55,578 bases of DNA from CAYLSV01 sp964386435 (GTDB lineage: Bacteria; Planctomycetota; Phycisphaerae; Tepidisphaerales; Tepidisphaeraceae), in NCBI GenBank assembly GCA_964386435.1, contig CAYLSV010000015.1:1-55578 (forward strand), in the 5' to 3' direction. Shown here piece by piece: positions 48,201-55,578 of this stretch. The notes beneath the pieces are model-generated. The model searched no databases. It saw only the letters and a list, made by a program, of their open reading frames with translations, and was not told where the DNA came from. Position numbers and translations under genes: made by a program. Each line of letters starts with the position of its first letter. Position 1 is the stretch's first letter.

Positions 48201-51200
48201 GTCTGCTGCGTCCACTCCCAATCACCGGTCGGCAGGTCGACGGCCTCGTTGTTGACGAAGACGGCTGCACCGGCCGGCACCGATTCGCCGCGGGTCCAGA
48301 ACGTGGCGAGGTACGGGCGGCCAGCGTCAAGGTCGGTGACGCGCTGGGCCATCTCGCCGACGCCCTTGGCGTTGGGACCGGCGAGCAGACCTTGGGCGCG
48401 GATCGGGGTGCGGGGGTTGAAGCGGTCGGTTTTGCTGGCAAAACCGGCCTCTTCCGTCGCGTCGTCGAGTTGCCAGTGGACGTTGCCGAGGCCGAAGCTG
48501 GGGTTCTGCACCGGGTTGGGCAGAACCCGCCCGTCAAAAGGGCGACGGCCCTGCCCCTCGTCGTCGGCGGCGGCGACTTCGGCGGCGGGCTCCGGTTCGG
48601 CGGCGGGCCGTTCGGCGACGGCGACGATCTGGGCCCCCTCCTCCAGCCGCAGCACCAGCGGCGTGATCGACGGCAACTCGACGGCGGCCAAATCAACCGT
48701 GCGGCCGTCGAGCAGGTTCGTCGCCCGGCCGTTGCCGAGGGCGGCCGTCTTGTCCTCACGCTTCATGTTGCACAGCGCGATGAGCTTGGCCCCGTCGTAC
48801 TCGGCGACGCGGTAGTCGACGCCGTGGATGCGCCGGCCGTTGGCGTCGGTCAGCGGCATGACATCGGCCCCACTTTCGGCGAGCCAATCGCCCAACACCT
48901 CCGCCGCCTGGATGTGGCCGGCGGCGTCGTTTTGCAAACTGAGCTTCACCATCGGCGCGTCGGCGAGCACGGCCGGCAACTCGCGCGGCCGGTCGTAGTG
49001 GTCCCGCGCCAGCACGTTTTCCCCGATTTTCAGCACCTTGCCGCCCTGCTCGGCCCATTCGGCCACGGCGTCGACGACGTCGTCCGGCACGTGGGTAATC
49101 CGCTGCAGGACAAGGTGCGTCACCGACTCGGGCACGCGACCTTCCAGCAACTGCCGCTCAGTGAGGAAGTGGACGGGCTGGCCGTTGAAGACGAGGCCGG
49201 TCCACGCCTGCTTCGTCGCGGTCTGGTAATCCTTCTGCCAGATGATCGACGTCGGGCTGTAAAGCAGCGCGACGCTCGGCGCGGCGTCGGCGAGGGCGTC
49301 GACTTCTTCGTTGAGGCGGGAAAGGTCGAAGGCGGCGCGGCCGTGTTCGTAGATCGATTTGGGCCGGATGGAGATGTTGCCGCCGAGCGAGCCGCCGAGG
49401 TTCGCCTCCCACACCCACATCGCGCTCATCCGGCCGTTGTGCAGCGCGCTCTGGAACATCGCCGAGTAAACGTGGTTGTCGTCGGCCCGCGTTTGCTGGT
49501 TGTCGCGCAGGACGTGGTTCTCGGAGTTGAACACCGGCTGGCCGCGGAAGCTGTGGAACAGGTCGTAGGCGAGGAAGCCGTCGACCCAGCCGAAGACGTA
49601 CGGCGAGGAATCGGGCTTGGCCCAGAAGTGCGTGTCGAGGCCGGCGATGTCGGTGAAGTCGGCAAATGCCTCGGCGTCGATGCCCCAGTGCAGCACGTTC
49701 GGGTTGATGATCGCCGGGCCGACCGTCTTGATGTGCGTCGGCAGCTCGGGGGCGAGGTCGTTGACCGTCTGGTCAAGCCAGGCGTGGTGGGCGGTGAAGT
49801 GGGCCTGATGGAACATCAGGTAATCGTGGTACAGCCGCTTCTCGGCGAGCGTTTGCGGCCGGTTGTGGTTGTACGGCGTGATCGGCTTGGCGATGGGCAC
49901 GGGGATGTCGGCCCAGTCGGCGTAGTCGGAGCCGTAGGTCTCGTTGAGCGTGTCGAGGTCGCCGTGGAGGTTTTTGAGGAACTGCTCGTAAAGCGGCCGG
50001 CTGTAGGAGTCGCGGCCGCTCCAGGCGTAGGCCGGTTCGTTGGTCAGGCAGATGGAGCTGATGGCCGGCGAGTCCTTGATCGCCGGGATGATCTGGCTGA
50101 GCCACTTCTGGGACCACTCTTTGTACAGCGGGTGGTCGATGTTGTGCGGGATGAAGCCGACGTTGCGGACGAAGAAGTCGGGGTCGGATTCGGGCGTCTT
50201 GGTCTTCGCGATGCGGTTGGGGATGCCGGAGCCGGCGAGGTAATCGATCTTGATGCCCGCCGCCTCGGCGTCGGCGATGACGCTGAAGATGCCGCCGCCG
50301 TCTTCGGGGAGTTTCTCGTCGTCGGTCAGCAGGCCGGGGCCGTTGCCTTGCTGGACGATGCTCGCGCCGTAGGTCCAGAAGTTGGGCATGTCGCGGGCCA
50401 CCTTGACGAAGTGGCCGTAACCGATCGGGAAGAACGTGGTCAGCTCGCTGTCGGCGTCGGGCTGATCGAAGGGCCGGGCGGGGAACAGCACGTCACCGTC
50501 CTCGATCTTCACGCGGCCGTCGGAGGTCGGCACCATCACGACACCGGGCAGCTTCTGGCCATCGGCCAACCGCTCGACGTTGGCGCGGACGATTTCGATC
50601 AGCTCGCTCATTTCCTCGAGCTGCAGCCGGTCCCAGTGGCGGGTCTGGTTGCGGTCGGGGCCGCCGGTTTCGACGCGGTTGCCAAAGCGATCCAGCAGGG
50701 CCAGGCCCATGTTGACGTACGGGTCGTCGGCGACTCCGGCCGCCTCGGCCTGTTCGCGGAGTTGCCCGGCGTCGGCGCGGACCTTCGCCAACTGGTCCAT
50801 GATTGCCGTCTCGGCGTCGCTGCGGGTGAACGTGGCCGTGGCGACCTGCCGGTTGTCGAGGCTGGCCGTGACCGTGTACTCGCCGTCGGGCAGCCCGGCG
50901 ACCGGCACCTCGAACGGCACGACGCGCGCCGTTTGCAGCGAATCGAGCGGCACCCGCGTCTTCCACCCGATCGGCAGCGACCGTTGCCCCTCCAGCCGCA
51001 TGATCAGCACCCCGCCGGTGCCGCGACCTTTGGGCTGGACGAACTCGCCGCGGACGACGTCGAGGGCGTCGTAGTCGGCGCGGGGGATGCGGATGGCGTA
51101 ATCGTTCTCGGTCGCGTCCGGTGCCGGCCGCGGGGTGCCGAGCGTGGCGGGTTGCAGCGGGCTGAGGCTGACCGAGACGTCGTCGATGTGCAGCTCGCCG

Positions 51201-51739
51201 ATCGGGCCATCGACCACCAAGGCCAGTGGCGCCTCACGGCCCTGGGACTTGGAGGTCCAGTCGACGGTGATCGGCTGCCAATCGAAGTTGCCGGTCGGCA
51301 GCGCGGCGGCGGCGAGGTTGTCGGGGTCGCCGACGGTGAGGTGGGCGTCGCCGACATCCTGGCCGCGGACCCAGAAGGTGACGCGGTAGGTCCGGTCGGG
51401 CATCAGGTTGGTGATGCGGTTCTCGAGCCGGGCCACGTGGTCGGGCTCGGCGTCGCCGCCGCGGATGACGTAGCCGCGGCGGCCGTTGCGGGCTGCGCCT
51501 TCTTCGAGAAAGCCGGAGTACGACTCGAAGTCGCCCACGCCGTACTTGACGTCGAGGCCGCGGTGGGGCACGAACAGCTTCCACGGCACGCCGCCGTGCT
51601 CCCAGCCGGGGTTGTTGATGATCGGCTCGGGCAGATCGCCGACCGGCTGCGCCGTGGCGGTGGTGGTGGCGGCGGCGGTGAACAAGATCCCGGCCGACGC
51701 GGCGACCAGGGCACGACGGATGATGACAGAATCAGACAT
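45221..51739 (-). CDS. Giant secreted GH42-like hydrolase with tandem duplicated catalytic modules
   Basis: 2172 residues with signal peptide ALVAASAGILFTAAATTTATA; GGAGGAG precedes the ATG. It contains two copies of a unit of about 1140 residues. Each has a beta-sandwich carbohydrate-binding part (RVTFWVRGQDVGDAHLTVG in copy 1), a linker, then a GH-A TIM barrel. Copy 1: GYGHFVKVARDMPNFW, acid/base SICLTNEPAYAWSG (Glu568) and nucleophile PVFNSENHVLRD (Glu740). Copy 2: GYGHFMKVDRDLPNFP, SICIVNEPGYVGSG (Glu1708) and PVFDSERHVIRD (Glu1883). GH42-like C-terminal parts follow each (SVALLYSPTSIIWQKDY; VAILYSSTALIWQPGHD). All four glutamates are kept, so both modules may be active, perhaps with different specificity. 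The substrate is probably a sulfated galactan-type glycan (inferred from the sulfatases). Confidence 0.75.
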   Translation of the reverse strand: MSDSVIIRRALVAASAGILFTAAATTTATAQPVGDLPEPIINNPGWEHGGVPWKLFVPHRGLDVKYGVGDFESYSGFLEEGAARNGRRGYVIRGGDAEPDHVARLENRITNLMPDRTYRVTFWVRGQDVGDAHLTVGDPDNLAAAALPTGNFDWQPITVDWTSKSQGREAPLALVVDGPIGELHIDDVSVSLSPLQPATLGTPRPAPDATENDYAIRIPRADYDALDVVRGEFVQPKGRGTGGVLIMRLEGQRSLPIGWKTRVPLDSLQTARVVPFEVPVAGLPDGEYTVTASLDNRQVATATFTRSDAETAIMDQLAKVRADAGQLREQAEAAGVADDPYVNMGLALLDRFGNRVETGGPDRNQTRHWDRLQLEEMSELIEIVRANVERLADGQKLPGVVMVPTSDGRVKIEDGDVLFPARPFDQPDADSELTTFFPIGYGHFVKVARDMPNFWTYGASIVQQGNGPGLLTDDEKLPEDGGGIFSVIADAEAAGIKIDYLAGSGIPNRIAKTKTPESDPDFFVRNVGFIPHNIDHPLYKEWSQKWLSQIIPAIKDSPAISSICLTNEPAYAWSGRDSYSRPLYEQFLKNLHGDLDTLNETYGSDYADWADIPVPIAKPITPYNHNRPQTLAEKRLYHDYLMFHQAHFTAHHAWLDQTVNDLAPELPTHIKTVGPAIINPNVLHWGIDAEAFADFTDIAGLDTHFWAKPDSSPYVFGWVDGFLAYDLFHSFRGQPVFNSENHVLRDNQQTRADDNHVYSAMFQSALHNGRMSAMWVWEANLGGSLGGNISIRPKSIYEHGRAAFDLSRLNEEVDALADAAPSVALLYSPTSIIWQKDYQTATKQAWTGLVFNGQPVHFLTERQLLEGRVPESVTHLVLQRITHVPDDVVDAVAEWAEQGGKVLKIGENVLARDHYDRPRELPAVLADAPMVKLSLQNDAAGHIQAAEVLGDWLAESGADVMPLTDANGRRIHGVDYRVAEYDGAKLIALCNMKREDKTAALGNGRATNLLDGRTVDLAAVELPSITPLVLRLEEGAQIVAVAERPAAEPEPAAEVAAADDEGQGRRPFDGRVLPNPVQNPSFGLGNVHWQLDDATEEAGFASKTDRFNPRTPIRAQGLLAGPNAKGVGEMAQRVTDLDAGRPYLATFWTRGESVPAGAAVFVNNEAVDLPTGDWEWTQQTVRFRLADDQTSAKLGIRLPAGSGAKLWLDDVALDLVPDESPTLTPTTFDALAVTAEPTTIELPGTPDLVTLRKVDGGLSVTITPRNSEQAGEGLAAALTPLTADRRLSREERRARRQAEQTDEVINRPVAERRDMYFPEAYRPKDFQPQASGVFESVPVGTEGFLPLPGDGGAYRLQLGDANPLTLLVGQQRPLRWVPAVRYADRTQMLTGTVLAKSAGELSVRIGDQPIGRVTVPTAGAYELRLPLQNVEPGRRVVTLRLDDAEAKAPVIVGDRRGELRDEAAALAERSEELATRAEQLGQREQPIVNMGLALADRFIDRVQTGGPDGNQTNYWNFQQNREVARVLDQTAALLDQLEAGHTFPGTVMRPTNDRVRIEGSDVLLGATPWGEPDAAPTTIAGFLGGYGHFMKVDRDLPNFPEYGAGIIQQGHGAGLFRADGTFPDDLGGITGAIEKAEANRMKIDYLTGSGVPKFAETDDPSLFAPQVAFIRHNIDHPLFRKWTGKFIADMLPQIADSPAIASICIVNEPGYVGSGRNPQSRAAYHEFLRERHGDIASLNKLYETKYADFGEIDPPPFRAPGGEIRENLPENRAYYDWAMFNREHFGAWHRWMHEQVKAVAPHLPTHAKVMADTVFSRRRAYKGTDPEAISEATDLAGVDAWHFEANSMDDPYSVDEYAYQWQWPLAGYDLFHSFRGQPVFDSERHVIRDGGRRPTREGHLYTVHWLGALHNAKLSTMWVWEESAGLGLSGNVSKRPADIYDAGRAMFDLSRLWAEVDALSDAPEEVAILYSSTALIWQPGHDVATKRAWTAAANLGLPTTFVTAKQLQEDRAADVKVILLPRAAYLQDATVAALAEFVEQGGTLIALGDDNLRYDEYGRERDVPEALAKLPTIAIDGRDHFADEQRMTDELRELLVGTGVEPVDIGGAFGIARRLVEHDGRTLLALTNMRQTPQKITFGENQRGLDLISGEAVELTDLELPPLRPMLIEINR

Positions 51740-51829
51740 GAAGCTCCTCCAAGACCTTCGGAAATCCGCCGGGTTTGGCGGGTTTCTGGTTCAATGAGGC
51801 CCGACCCGCGGCCGGGCGATTTGGGCGGT

Positions 51830-52930
51830 TCAGGCGGTTTCGCCCTCGACCAAAGTGGCCGACAGATGGTGCACCGACGGCTGGCGATCCGAACCCTCGA
51901 TTCGATGCAGCAACTGCTCGGCGGCGAGTTGCCCCTCGATGTCGCGGTGGTGATCGAACGTGGTCAACTTCGGTGCCCCGGCCCCTTCGACGGCACAACG
52001 CAAACCGGAGATGACGGCCACGTCGTCCTTCACCCGCAACCCAAGTTTCTGGATCGCCCGCACCGCGCCGACGGCCGGGTAGTCGTGGTCGCAGATGATC
52101 AAATCGTGCTTGTGCCCCTTGGCCAAGCGCTCGCCGACGAGCTCCTCGGCCTCGGTGTACGGGTCGGGGTGGCGGCCGTAACCGCGCAAGCCCGGCAGGG
52201 TCAGCAGGGTGTCCGGCGGCACGTCGATTTTGGCGTTGCGCAGCTCCCGCACCACCTCCCACGACAGCGAATCGGCCGGCGTCAGCTCGTCGATGCCGCA
52301 CGCGATCACCGCGGGGCGGCGATAGCCGGCATCAAGTGCGTACCGCACCAACCGCTTGGCGGCCGCGGCCTTGCCCTCGCTGATCCGGTCGACCGTCAGG
52401 CCCTCAATGGCATGCCCGAGCAACACCAGTGGCACCCCGGCCCGCTCCAGCGGCTCGGGGTCCAGGCGGCACAAGTTCGGCCGCACGACCTCAAGGATCA
52501 AACCCGCCGGTTGTAGGGTGATCACGCGGTCGATGAGCCGCTGGTACTGCTGCAGGTTGCCGTGCGTCGAGAACGTGGCAAGCGTGTGGCCGCCGCCGAG
52601 TTCCAAGGCCGAGGAGATGCCGCGGGTCAACGGCTGAGTGTCGCCCGAGAGGGCCGGGGTGATGTAGGCGACCTGCCCGGCGTCGGTCCGCGGCGCCTGG
52701 TCGTCGGACCCGGCGACGAAGTAGCCGCGTTGCGGGTGCCGCACCACCAACCCATCCCGCTCCAATAAACCGAGCCCCTTGATGACCGTGGCCTTCGAGA
52801 GGTTCTTGGTCGACATCAGCTTGCGAATAGACGGCACCGCCGCCCCGCGGCCCAGGCGGCCGCTGCGGATTTCCGCCGAGATCTGCTCGGCGAGTTGGGA
52901 GTACTTGGTTCCGGTCAGCACTGTGCTCAA
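51830..52930 (-). CDS. GntR-type regulator with LacI-like sugar-binding domain
   Basis: 366 residues. The N-terminal GntR winged helix is YSQLAEQISAEIRSGRLGRG, AVPSIRKLMSTKNLSKATVI and GLLERDGLVVRHPQRGYFV (residues 9-75). The rest is a periplasmic-binding-protein-like effector domain (VAYITPALSGDTQPLTRG, VPLVLLGHAIEG, YRRPAVIACG, DLIICDHDYPAVGAVRAIQK and DDVAVISGL), as in AraR-type regulators. It heads the operon of the giant hydrolase and two sulfatases (90 bp spacer) and probably senses their product. A 19 bp palindrome just upstream of its start is a likely operator. Confidence 0.87.
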   Translation of the reverse strand: MSTVLTGTKYSQLAEQISAEIRSGRLGRGAAVPSIRKLMSTKNLSKATVIKGLGLLERDGLVVRHPQRGYFVAGSDDQAPRTDAGQVAYITPALSGDTQPLTRGISSALELGGGHTLATFSTHGNLQQYQRLIDRVITLQPAGLILEVVRPNLCRLDPEPLERAGVPLVLLGHAIEGLTVDRISEGKAAAAKRLVRYALDAGYRRPAVIACGIDELTPADSLSWEVVRELRNAKIDVPPDTLLTLPGLRGYGRHPDPYTEAEELVGERLAKGHKHDLIICDHDYPAVGAVRAIQKLGLRVKDDVAVISGLRCAVEGAGAPKLTTFDHHRDIEGQLAAEQLLHRIEGSDRQPSVHHLSATLVEGETA

Positions 52931-52952
52931 TGGTATCGTCCTTCCTGATCAT

Positions 52953-52971
52953 CCACGTCGGACCGACGTGG
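52953..52971. promoter_or_regulatory. Candidate operator of the GntR/LacI-type regulator
   Basis: CCACGTCGG-A-CCGACGTGG is a perfect 9+1+9 palindrome, 22 bp upstream of the regulator ATG (52930). Position and symmetry suit binding by a dimeric winged-helix protein and autoregulation of the operon. No second copy was found next to the hydrolase start. Confidence 0.55.
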
Positions 52972-53147
52972 CCGCCACACCCAGCGACCCACTGTACCCA
53001 TCCCAGCCTAGCCGATCGGGCGAAAACCGCAACCGCAAACCGCGGCGGAACCGCGACTTTCCCGCAGCAGCGGCGGGATTCGATCAGAATCAGTTTCGTC
53101 GAGCGAGTGTCGATGAGGGCGGCAGGATCAGTGTGTCGGTTTTGGGG

Positions 53148-53175
53148 TTGCTTGTGACGGAGAGCGGGTTATGCT
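53148..53175 (+). promoter_or_regulatory. Candidate promoter of the third PEP-CTERM gene
   Basis: TTGCTT at 53148-53153 and TATGCT at 53170-53175 with a 16 bp spacer, about 150 bp upstream of the ATG at 53329. The spacing to the start is long. The 398 bp between the regulator and this gene otherwise hold only the operator palindrome; no gene is seen. Confidence 0.35.
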
Positions 53176-53328
53176 TGGGGCGGTTGGCCACGTGCGTCTG
53201 CTCAGACACTGTGGCCGAATCCAGACGTGAGGAGCCGGCGTGGCCGCCGTGGTGCGGCCCGCCCGACAGAACGATTCGATCAGTGTCCCGCCGCCGCCCA
53301 AGGCGGCTTCACCCCCGGAGGTACGAAA

Positions 53329-54249
53329 ATGAACCCCAAACTCGCCATTGCCGCAACCGCCACGCTCGCCCTGACCGCCGCCGCCTCGGCGCAGATCGTC
53401 ACGGACAACCTGGTTTACAACTTCGACATCAGCACCGCCTCGGCCACGGCCGATTGGCAGTCGACTGCCCCCGGCAGCAACACGACCGCCGTGCTCGACA
53501 CGTTCCGCGTCACCGGGCCGGGCGGCGAGGCCGCGGCCGACGCCGAGCTGGTCGCCGTGTCGTCGCTCCGTGGTTACAGCCAGGCCTTCGCCTTCGATAA
53601 CAGCCCCTCGGCCGGCAACGCCGAGGCCCGCCTCGACATCGACCCGACCGACGGCGGCGTCCCATTCGTCGACGCGTTCAACGGCTTGGCCCCCAACGCC
53701 TCGTTCGAGGTGAATTTCCGCCCAAGCGATCTGGTCGGCAACGAAATCATCTTCGAGACCGGCGGCGGTGCCCGCGGCCTGTCGCTGGCCCTGCGGGACA
53801 ACATGCTGTACGCCTTCAGCAAGCAGGCCGCCGGCGTCGATGACAGCGAGTTGGTGCTGTCGACCACGCTGCCCGTCACCGCCACGGGCGTGTTCAACCA
53901 GGTGGTGTTCACCACCGACGGCGTCGACTCGCACAGTTTGTACCTCAACGGCGTGTTGGCCGACAGCAGCACGCTCAACTACGGCGACTTCGGCGGGGCC
54001 AACGTCGCGGCGCTGGCGGCGTCCGATCCCGGTGGCTTCGGCGGCATGGACCTCGACGGCGGCGGCTCGACGCTGGACGACGCGACGGACTTCGTCGCCC
54101 TCACCGGCGAGATCGCCGACTTCCGGGCGTATGATGACGTGCTCAGCGCCCCCGAGGTGCTGCAGAACTTTAACACCCTGGTTCCCGAGCCCGCCAGCCT
54201 TGGGTTGCTGGCGGCCGCGGGGCTTGGCCTGATCCGTCGCCGGGTTTGA
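53329..54249 (+). CDS. PEP-CTERM protein with LamG-like domain
   Basis: 306 residues from the ATG at 53329, preceded by GGAGGT. Signal peptide LAIAATATLALTAAASAQ. The body is LamG/concanavalin-like: VYNFDISTASATADWQS, ASFEVNFRPSDLVGNEIIF, GLSLALRDNMLY, FNQVVFTTDGVDSHSLYLNG and GEIADFRAYDDVLSAPEV near the end. The C-terminus LVPEPASLGLLAAAGLGLIR plus RRV is the PEP-CTERM signal. Probably binds glycans at the surface. A hairpin terminator follows 32 bp after the stop. Confidence 0.88.
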   Translation: MNPKLAIAATATLALTAAASAQIVTDNLVYNFDISTASATADWQSTAPGSNTTAVLDTFRVTGPGGEAAADAELVAVSSLRGYSQAFAFDNSPSAGNAEARLDIDPTDGGVPFVDAFNGLAPNASFEVNFRPSDLVGNEIIFETGGGARGLSLALRDNMLYAFSKQAAGVDDSELVLSTTLPVTATGVFNQVVFTTDGVDSHSLYLNGVLADSSTLNYGDFGGANVAALAASDPGGFGGMDLDGGGSTLDDATDFVALTGEIADFRAYDDVLSAPEVLQNFNTLVPEPASLGLLAAAGLGLIRRRV

Positions 54250-54281
54250 AGCCGGCTCCGTGACACCCCCAGAGGGAGGGC

Positions 54282-54313
54282 AAGGCCCACGTCGATCTTC
54301 GGCGTGGGCCTTT
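54282..54313 (+). terminator. Intrinsic terminator-like hairpin
   Basis: AAGGCCCACG (54282-54291) and CGTGGGCCTT (54303-54312), a 10 bp perfect stem with an 11-base loop, followed by TTG only. It lies 33 bp after the PEP-CTERM stop codon. Confidence 0.7.
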
Positions 54314-54381
54314 GACGTGGCATCACCGAACCCGCCGACCGGCTGCGTCACACTGTGCCGGTTCAGTGTGCTTTTCCGGGG

Positions 54382-54410
54382 TTGAGTTGTCGATGGACAT
54401 GGTGTAAACT
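54382..54410 (+). promoter_or_regulatory. Candidate promoter of the pseudopilin-like gene
   Basis: TTGAGT at 54382-54387 and TAAACT at 54405-54410 with 17 bp between, the -10 preceded by TG. It sits after the upstream terminator and 92 bp before the ATG at 54502, so this gene seems to be transcribed on its own. Confidence 0.5.
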
Positions 54411-54501
54411 GCCGTCGGCGGCGAGCGGCCACGTGAGGAGCGTGGCCGGGCGGCGAACATTGGGTCGCCACGCCGGCCGGACCCTGAACGAAGAGGACCC
54501 C

Positions 54502-55446
54502 ATGACTTACCTGGCTTCCCGCCCAACGACCCCGGCGCGACCCGCGCACGGCTTCACGCTCGTGGAGCTGCTGGTCGTGATCGGCATCATCGCCCTGCTC
54601 ATCAGCATCCTGCTGCCCAGCCTCAGCCGCGCCCGCGAAGCGGCCAAGCAGACGGCCTGCCTGAGCAACATCCGCAACATGGGCACCGCAACGCAGATGT
54701 TCGTCAACGAGAACGACGGCTGGCTGTTCAAAGCATGGGTTAACAACAACCCGAATACGGTTGTGGGTGATTTGGGTCCCGGGTCTTGGCAGTTCGAGTA
54801 CCCGGCCTGGGGCTGGGACTACGTTCTCTCGACGTACATGGGAGGCAACAAGGAGGTATTCCGCTGTCCGAGCGACGACAGTGAAGTCTTCCGCGGCGTT
54901 CAATTCAACCCGGTGGCTGAAGACCCCGGTTTACCTGGCTGGGGCTTGCAGGCGGGGAACCCGAACGTGCCCGCAGAGTACTCCAGCAACCGCAGCCTGT
55001 GGGAAGCCGACGACATCCCGGCCAGTTACCGCTACAACGCGAGCAACATACCGTGGCCTAACGGCTCGCAGAAGCTCACGCAGATCCCGAACGCGACGCG
55101 CTCCATCCTAATTGCCGAGGGTGACCCGGACCGCTTCCACCACTTCGCCACTTGGGAGCCGGGCGCGATCGGCACCATGCACCAGGGCGCGTGGGAGATC
55201 GCGTCGGTCGGGCGGCACGTGGATGACCGCCTGAGCTACATGTTCTACGACGGCCACGGTGAGGTGCTGAGCTGGGAGGAGACGTGGGAGCCGCTGGGCG
55301 ACTCGTTCAACTACGAGGCCACGTTCAACGGCACGAAGGTCGTTACCCCCACCCCGTGGCGCACCCTCTACCCGGGCAGCGGCACGACGTGGAACGACCG
55401 CATCCCGTTCGACCCTGACTTCGAGTTCCCCAAGAGCTACGACTGA
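54502..55446 (+). CDS. Prepilin-type N-terminal cleavage/methylation protein (pseudopilin-like)
   Basis: 314 residues from the ATG at 54502, with GAAGAGGA upstream. The leader PTTPARPAH precedes GFTLVELLVVIGIIALL, nearly identical to the protein at 40145. Then SLSRAREAAKQTACLSNIRN (same CLSN motif), YVLSTYMGGNKEVFRCPSDD, ATRSILIAEGDPDRFHHF and LSYMFYDGHGEVLSWEE, the H-x9-DG-like end. Family members are abundant in planctomycetes, often next to PEP-CTERM genes. Followed by a strong terminator. Confidence 0.85.
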   Translation: MTYLASRPTTPARPAHGFTLVELLVVIGIIALLISILLPSLSRAREAAKQTACLSNIRNMGTATQMFVNENDGWLFKAWVNNNPNTVVGDLGPGSWQFEYPAWGWDYVLSTYMGGNKEVFRCPSDDSEVFRGVQFNPVAEDPGLPGWGLQAGNPNVPAEYSSNRSLWEADDIPASYRYNASNIPWPNGSQKLTQIPNATRSILIAEGDPDRFHHFATWEPGAIGTMHQGAWEIASVGRHVDDRLSYMFYDGHGEVLSWEETWEPLGDSFNYEATFNGTKVVTPTPWRTLYPGSGTTWNDRIPFDPDFEFPKSYD

Positions 55447-55470
55447 GCCGTCGCGGCAACTCCGCATTGG

Positions 55471-55504
55471 AACGCCCGGCACCTCAAGGTGCCGGGCGTT
55501 TTCT
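55471..55504 (+). terminator. Intrinsic terminator
   Basis: AACGCCCGGCACC (55471-55483), loop TCAA, then GGTGCCGGGCGTT (55488-55500): a 13 bp perfect stem followed by TTTCTT. It ends the pseudopilin-like transcript 25 bp after the stop. Confidence 0.88.
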
Positions 55505-55536
55505 TGGTGAGCGGCAGCTTTGGCAGGAATCCCAAT

Positions 55537-55578
55537 GTCGCTGAAACCGCCTCCGCCTCGTAGAGGCGGGGCTTCACG
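55537..55578. repeat. REP-like element at the window edge
   Basis: Starts with the 21 bases shared with 15216-15236 and continues with the CCGCCTC-GTA-GAGGCGG hairpin and CTTCACG; the last 34 bases are the exact reverse complement of 25706-25739. It may extend past the window. Confidence 0.8.

Noticed and set aside
47117..52516. 1799-codon open frame on the plus strand opposite the giant hydrolase
   Set aside because: It mirrors the codon pattern of the real minus-strand gene and has no recognisable domain, start site or Shine-Dalgarno; long antisense frames are expected at this GC content.

Overview
The window looks like a draft chromosome segment from a Planctomycetota bacterium, most likely class Phycisphaerae. 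Base composition is very GC-rich. There are three PEP-CTERM exoproteins, several proteins with the planctomycete-type prepilin start GFTLVELLVVIGIIALL, three sulfatase loci (one decayed), many polysaccharide-type hydrolases, and a family of zinc-ribbon membrane proteins ending in CPxCGYDCRATPGRCxECGW. Three runs of N (14102-14111, 19085-19164, 27559-27576) show a gapped assembly. The last two lie beside or inside inverted repeats.

1-10538 is a carbohydrate island. It holds the edge of a GH10-like gene, two xylose-isomerase-type TIM-barrel proteins, a GxGYxYP-like/HEAT protein, a zinc-less MDR dehydrogenase, an agarase-like hydrolase, a class II aldolase, an L-fucose isomerase-family protein and a PfkB kinase. 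Together they suggest an isomerase-kinase-aldolase route for an unusual sugar. 10550-15121 carries an Mla-type lipid transport module (MlaE permease, MlaF ATPase, MlaD/MCE protein) followed by a broken hydrolase-like gene. 15264-25632 is mostly housekeeping and envelope: a DUF2007 protein, a YfcE-type phosphoesterase, an SH3-like secreted protein, a pseudopilin cut by a gap, FtsH, LptE, a BamD-like TPR protein, RecO, tRNA-Lys and a GT39-type membrane glycosyltransferase. 25721-30426 has a HAD phosphatase, HemB, ribosomal protein L21, a hotdog/ACP/hotdog trio and a lone sugar-ABC permease.

30506-36580 is the most unusual block: a DUF1854 protein, an ABC exporter whose ORF is fused to a zinc-ribbon membrane protein, three more zinc-ribbon paralogues with overlapping start/stop codons, and a decayed fifth copy. 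PlsY and an Rrf2 regulator follow. 38073-40939 and 53329-55446 each place PEP-CTERM protein(s) before a pseudopilin-like protein. Between them are an Fe/Mn superoxide dismutase, a sulfatase pseudogene and a minus-strand operon: GntR/LacI-type regulator, a 2172-residue tandem-duplicated GH42-like enzyme and two sulfatases. This last operon is probably devoted to a sulfated polysaccharide.

The intergenic spaces hold several repeat families. The most striking is a set of inverted repeats built from 7-base units (GTCCGTK / GTCCTTT) placed between the stop of one gene and the start of the next. Others are a GTGGAGCTTGCTCCGCG palindrome, a GCCGnGGGGyGAGCG element and a GTCGCTGAAACCGCCTCCGCC REP-like element. 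No CRISPR array, insertion sequence or rRNA was seen.
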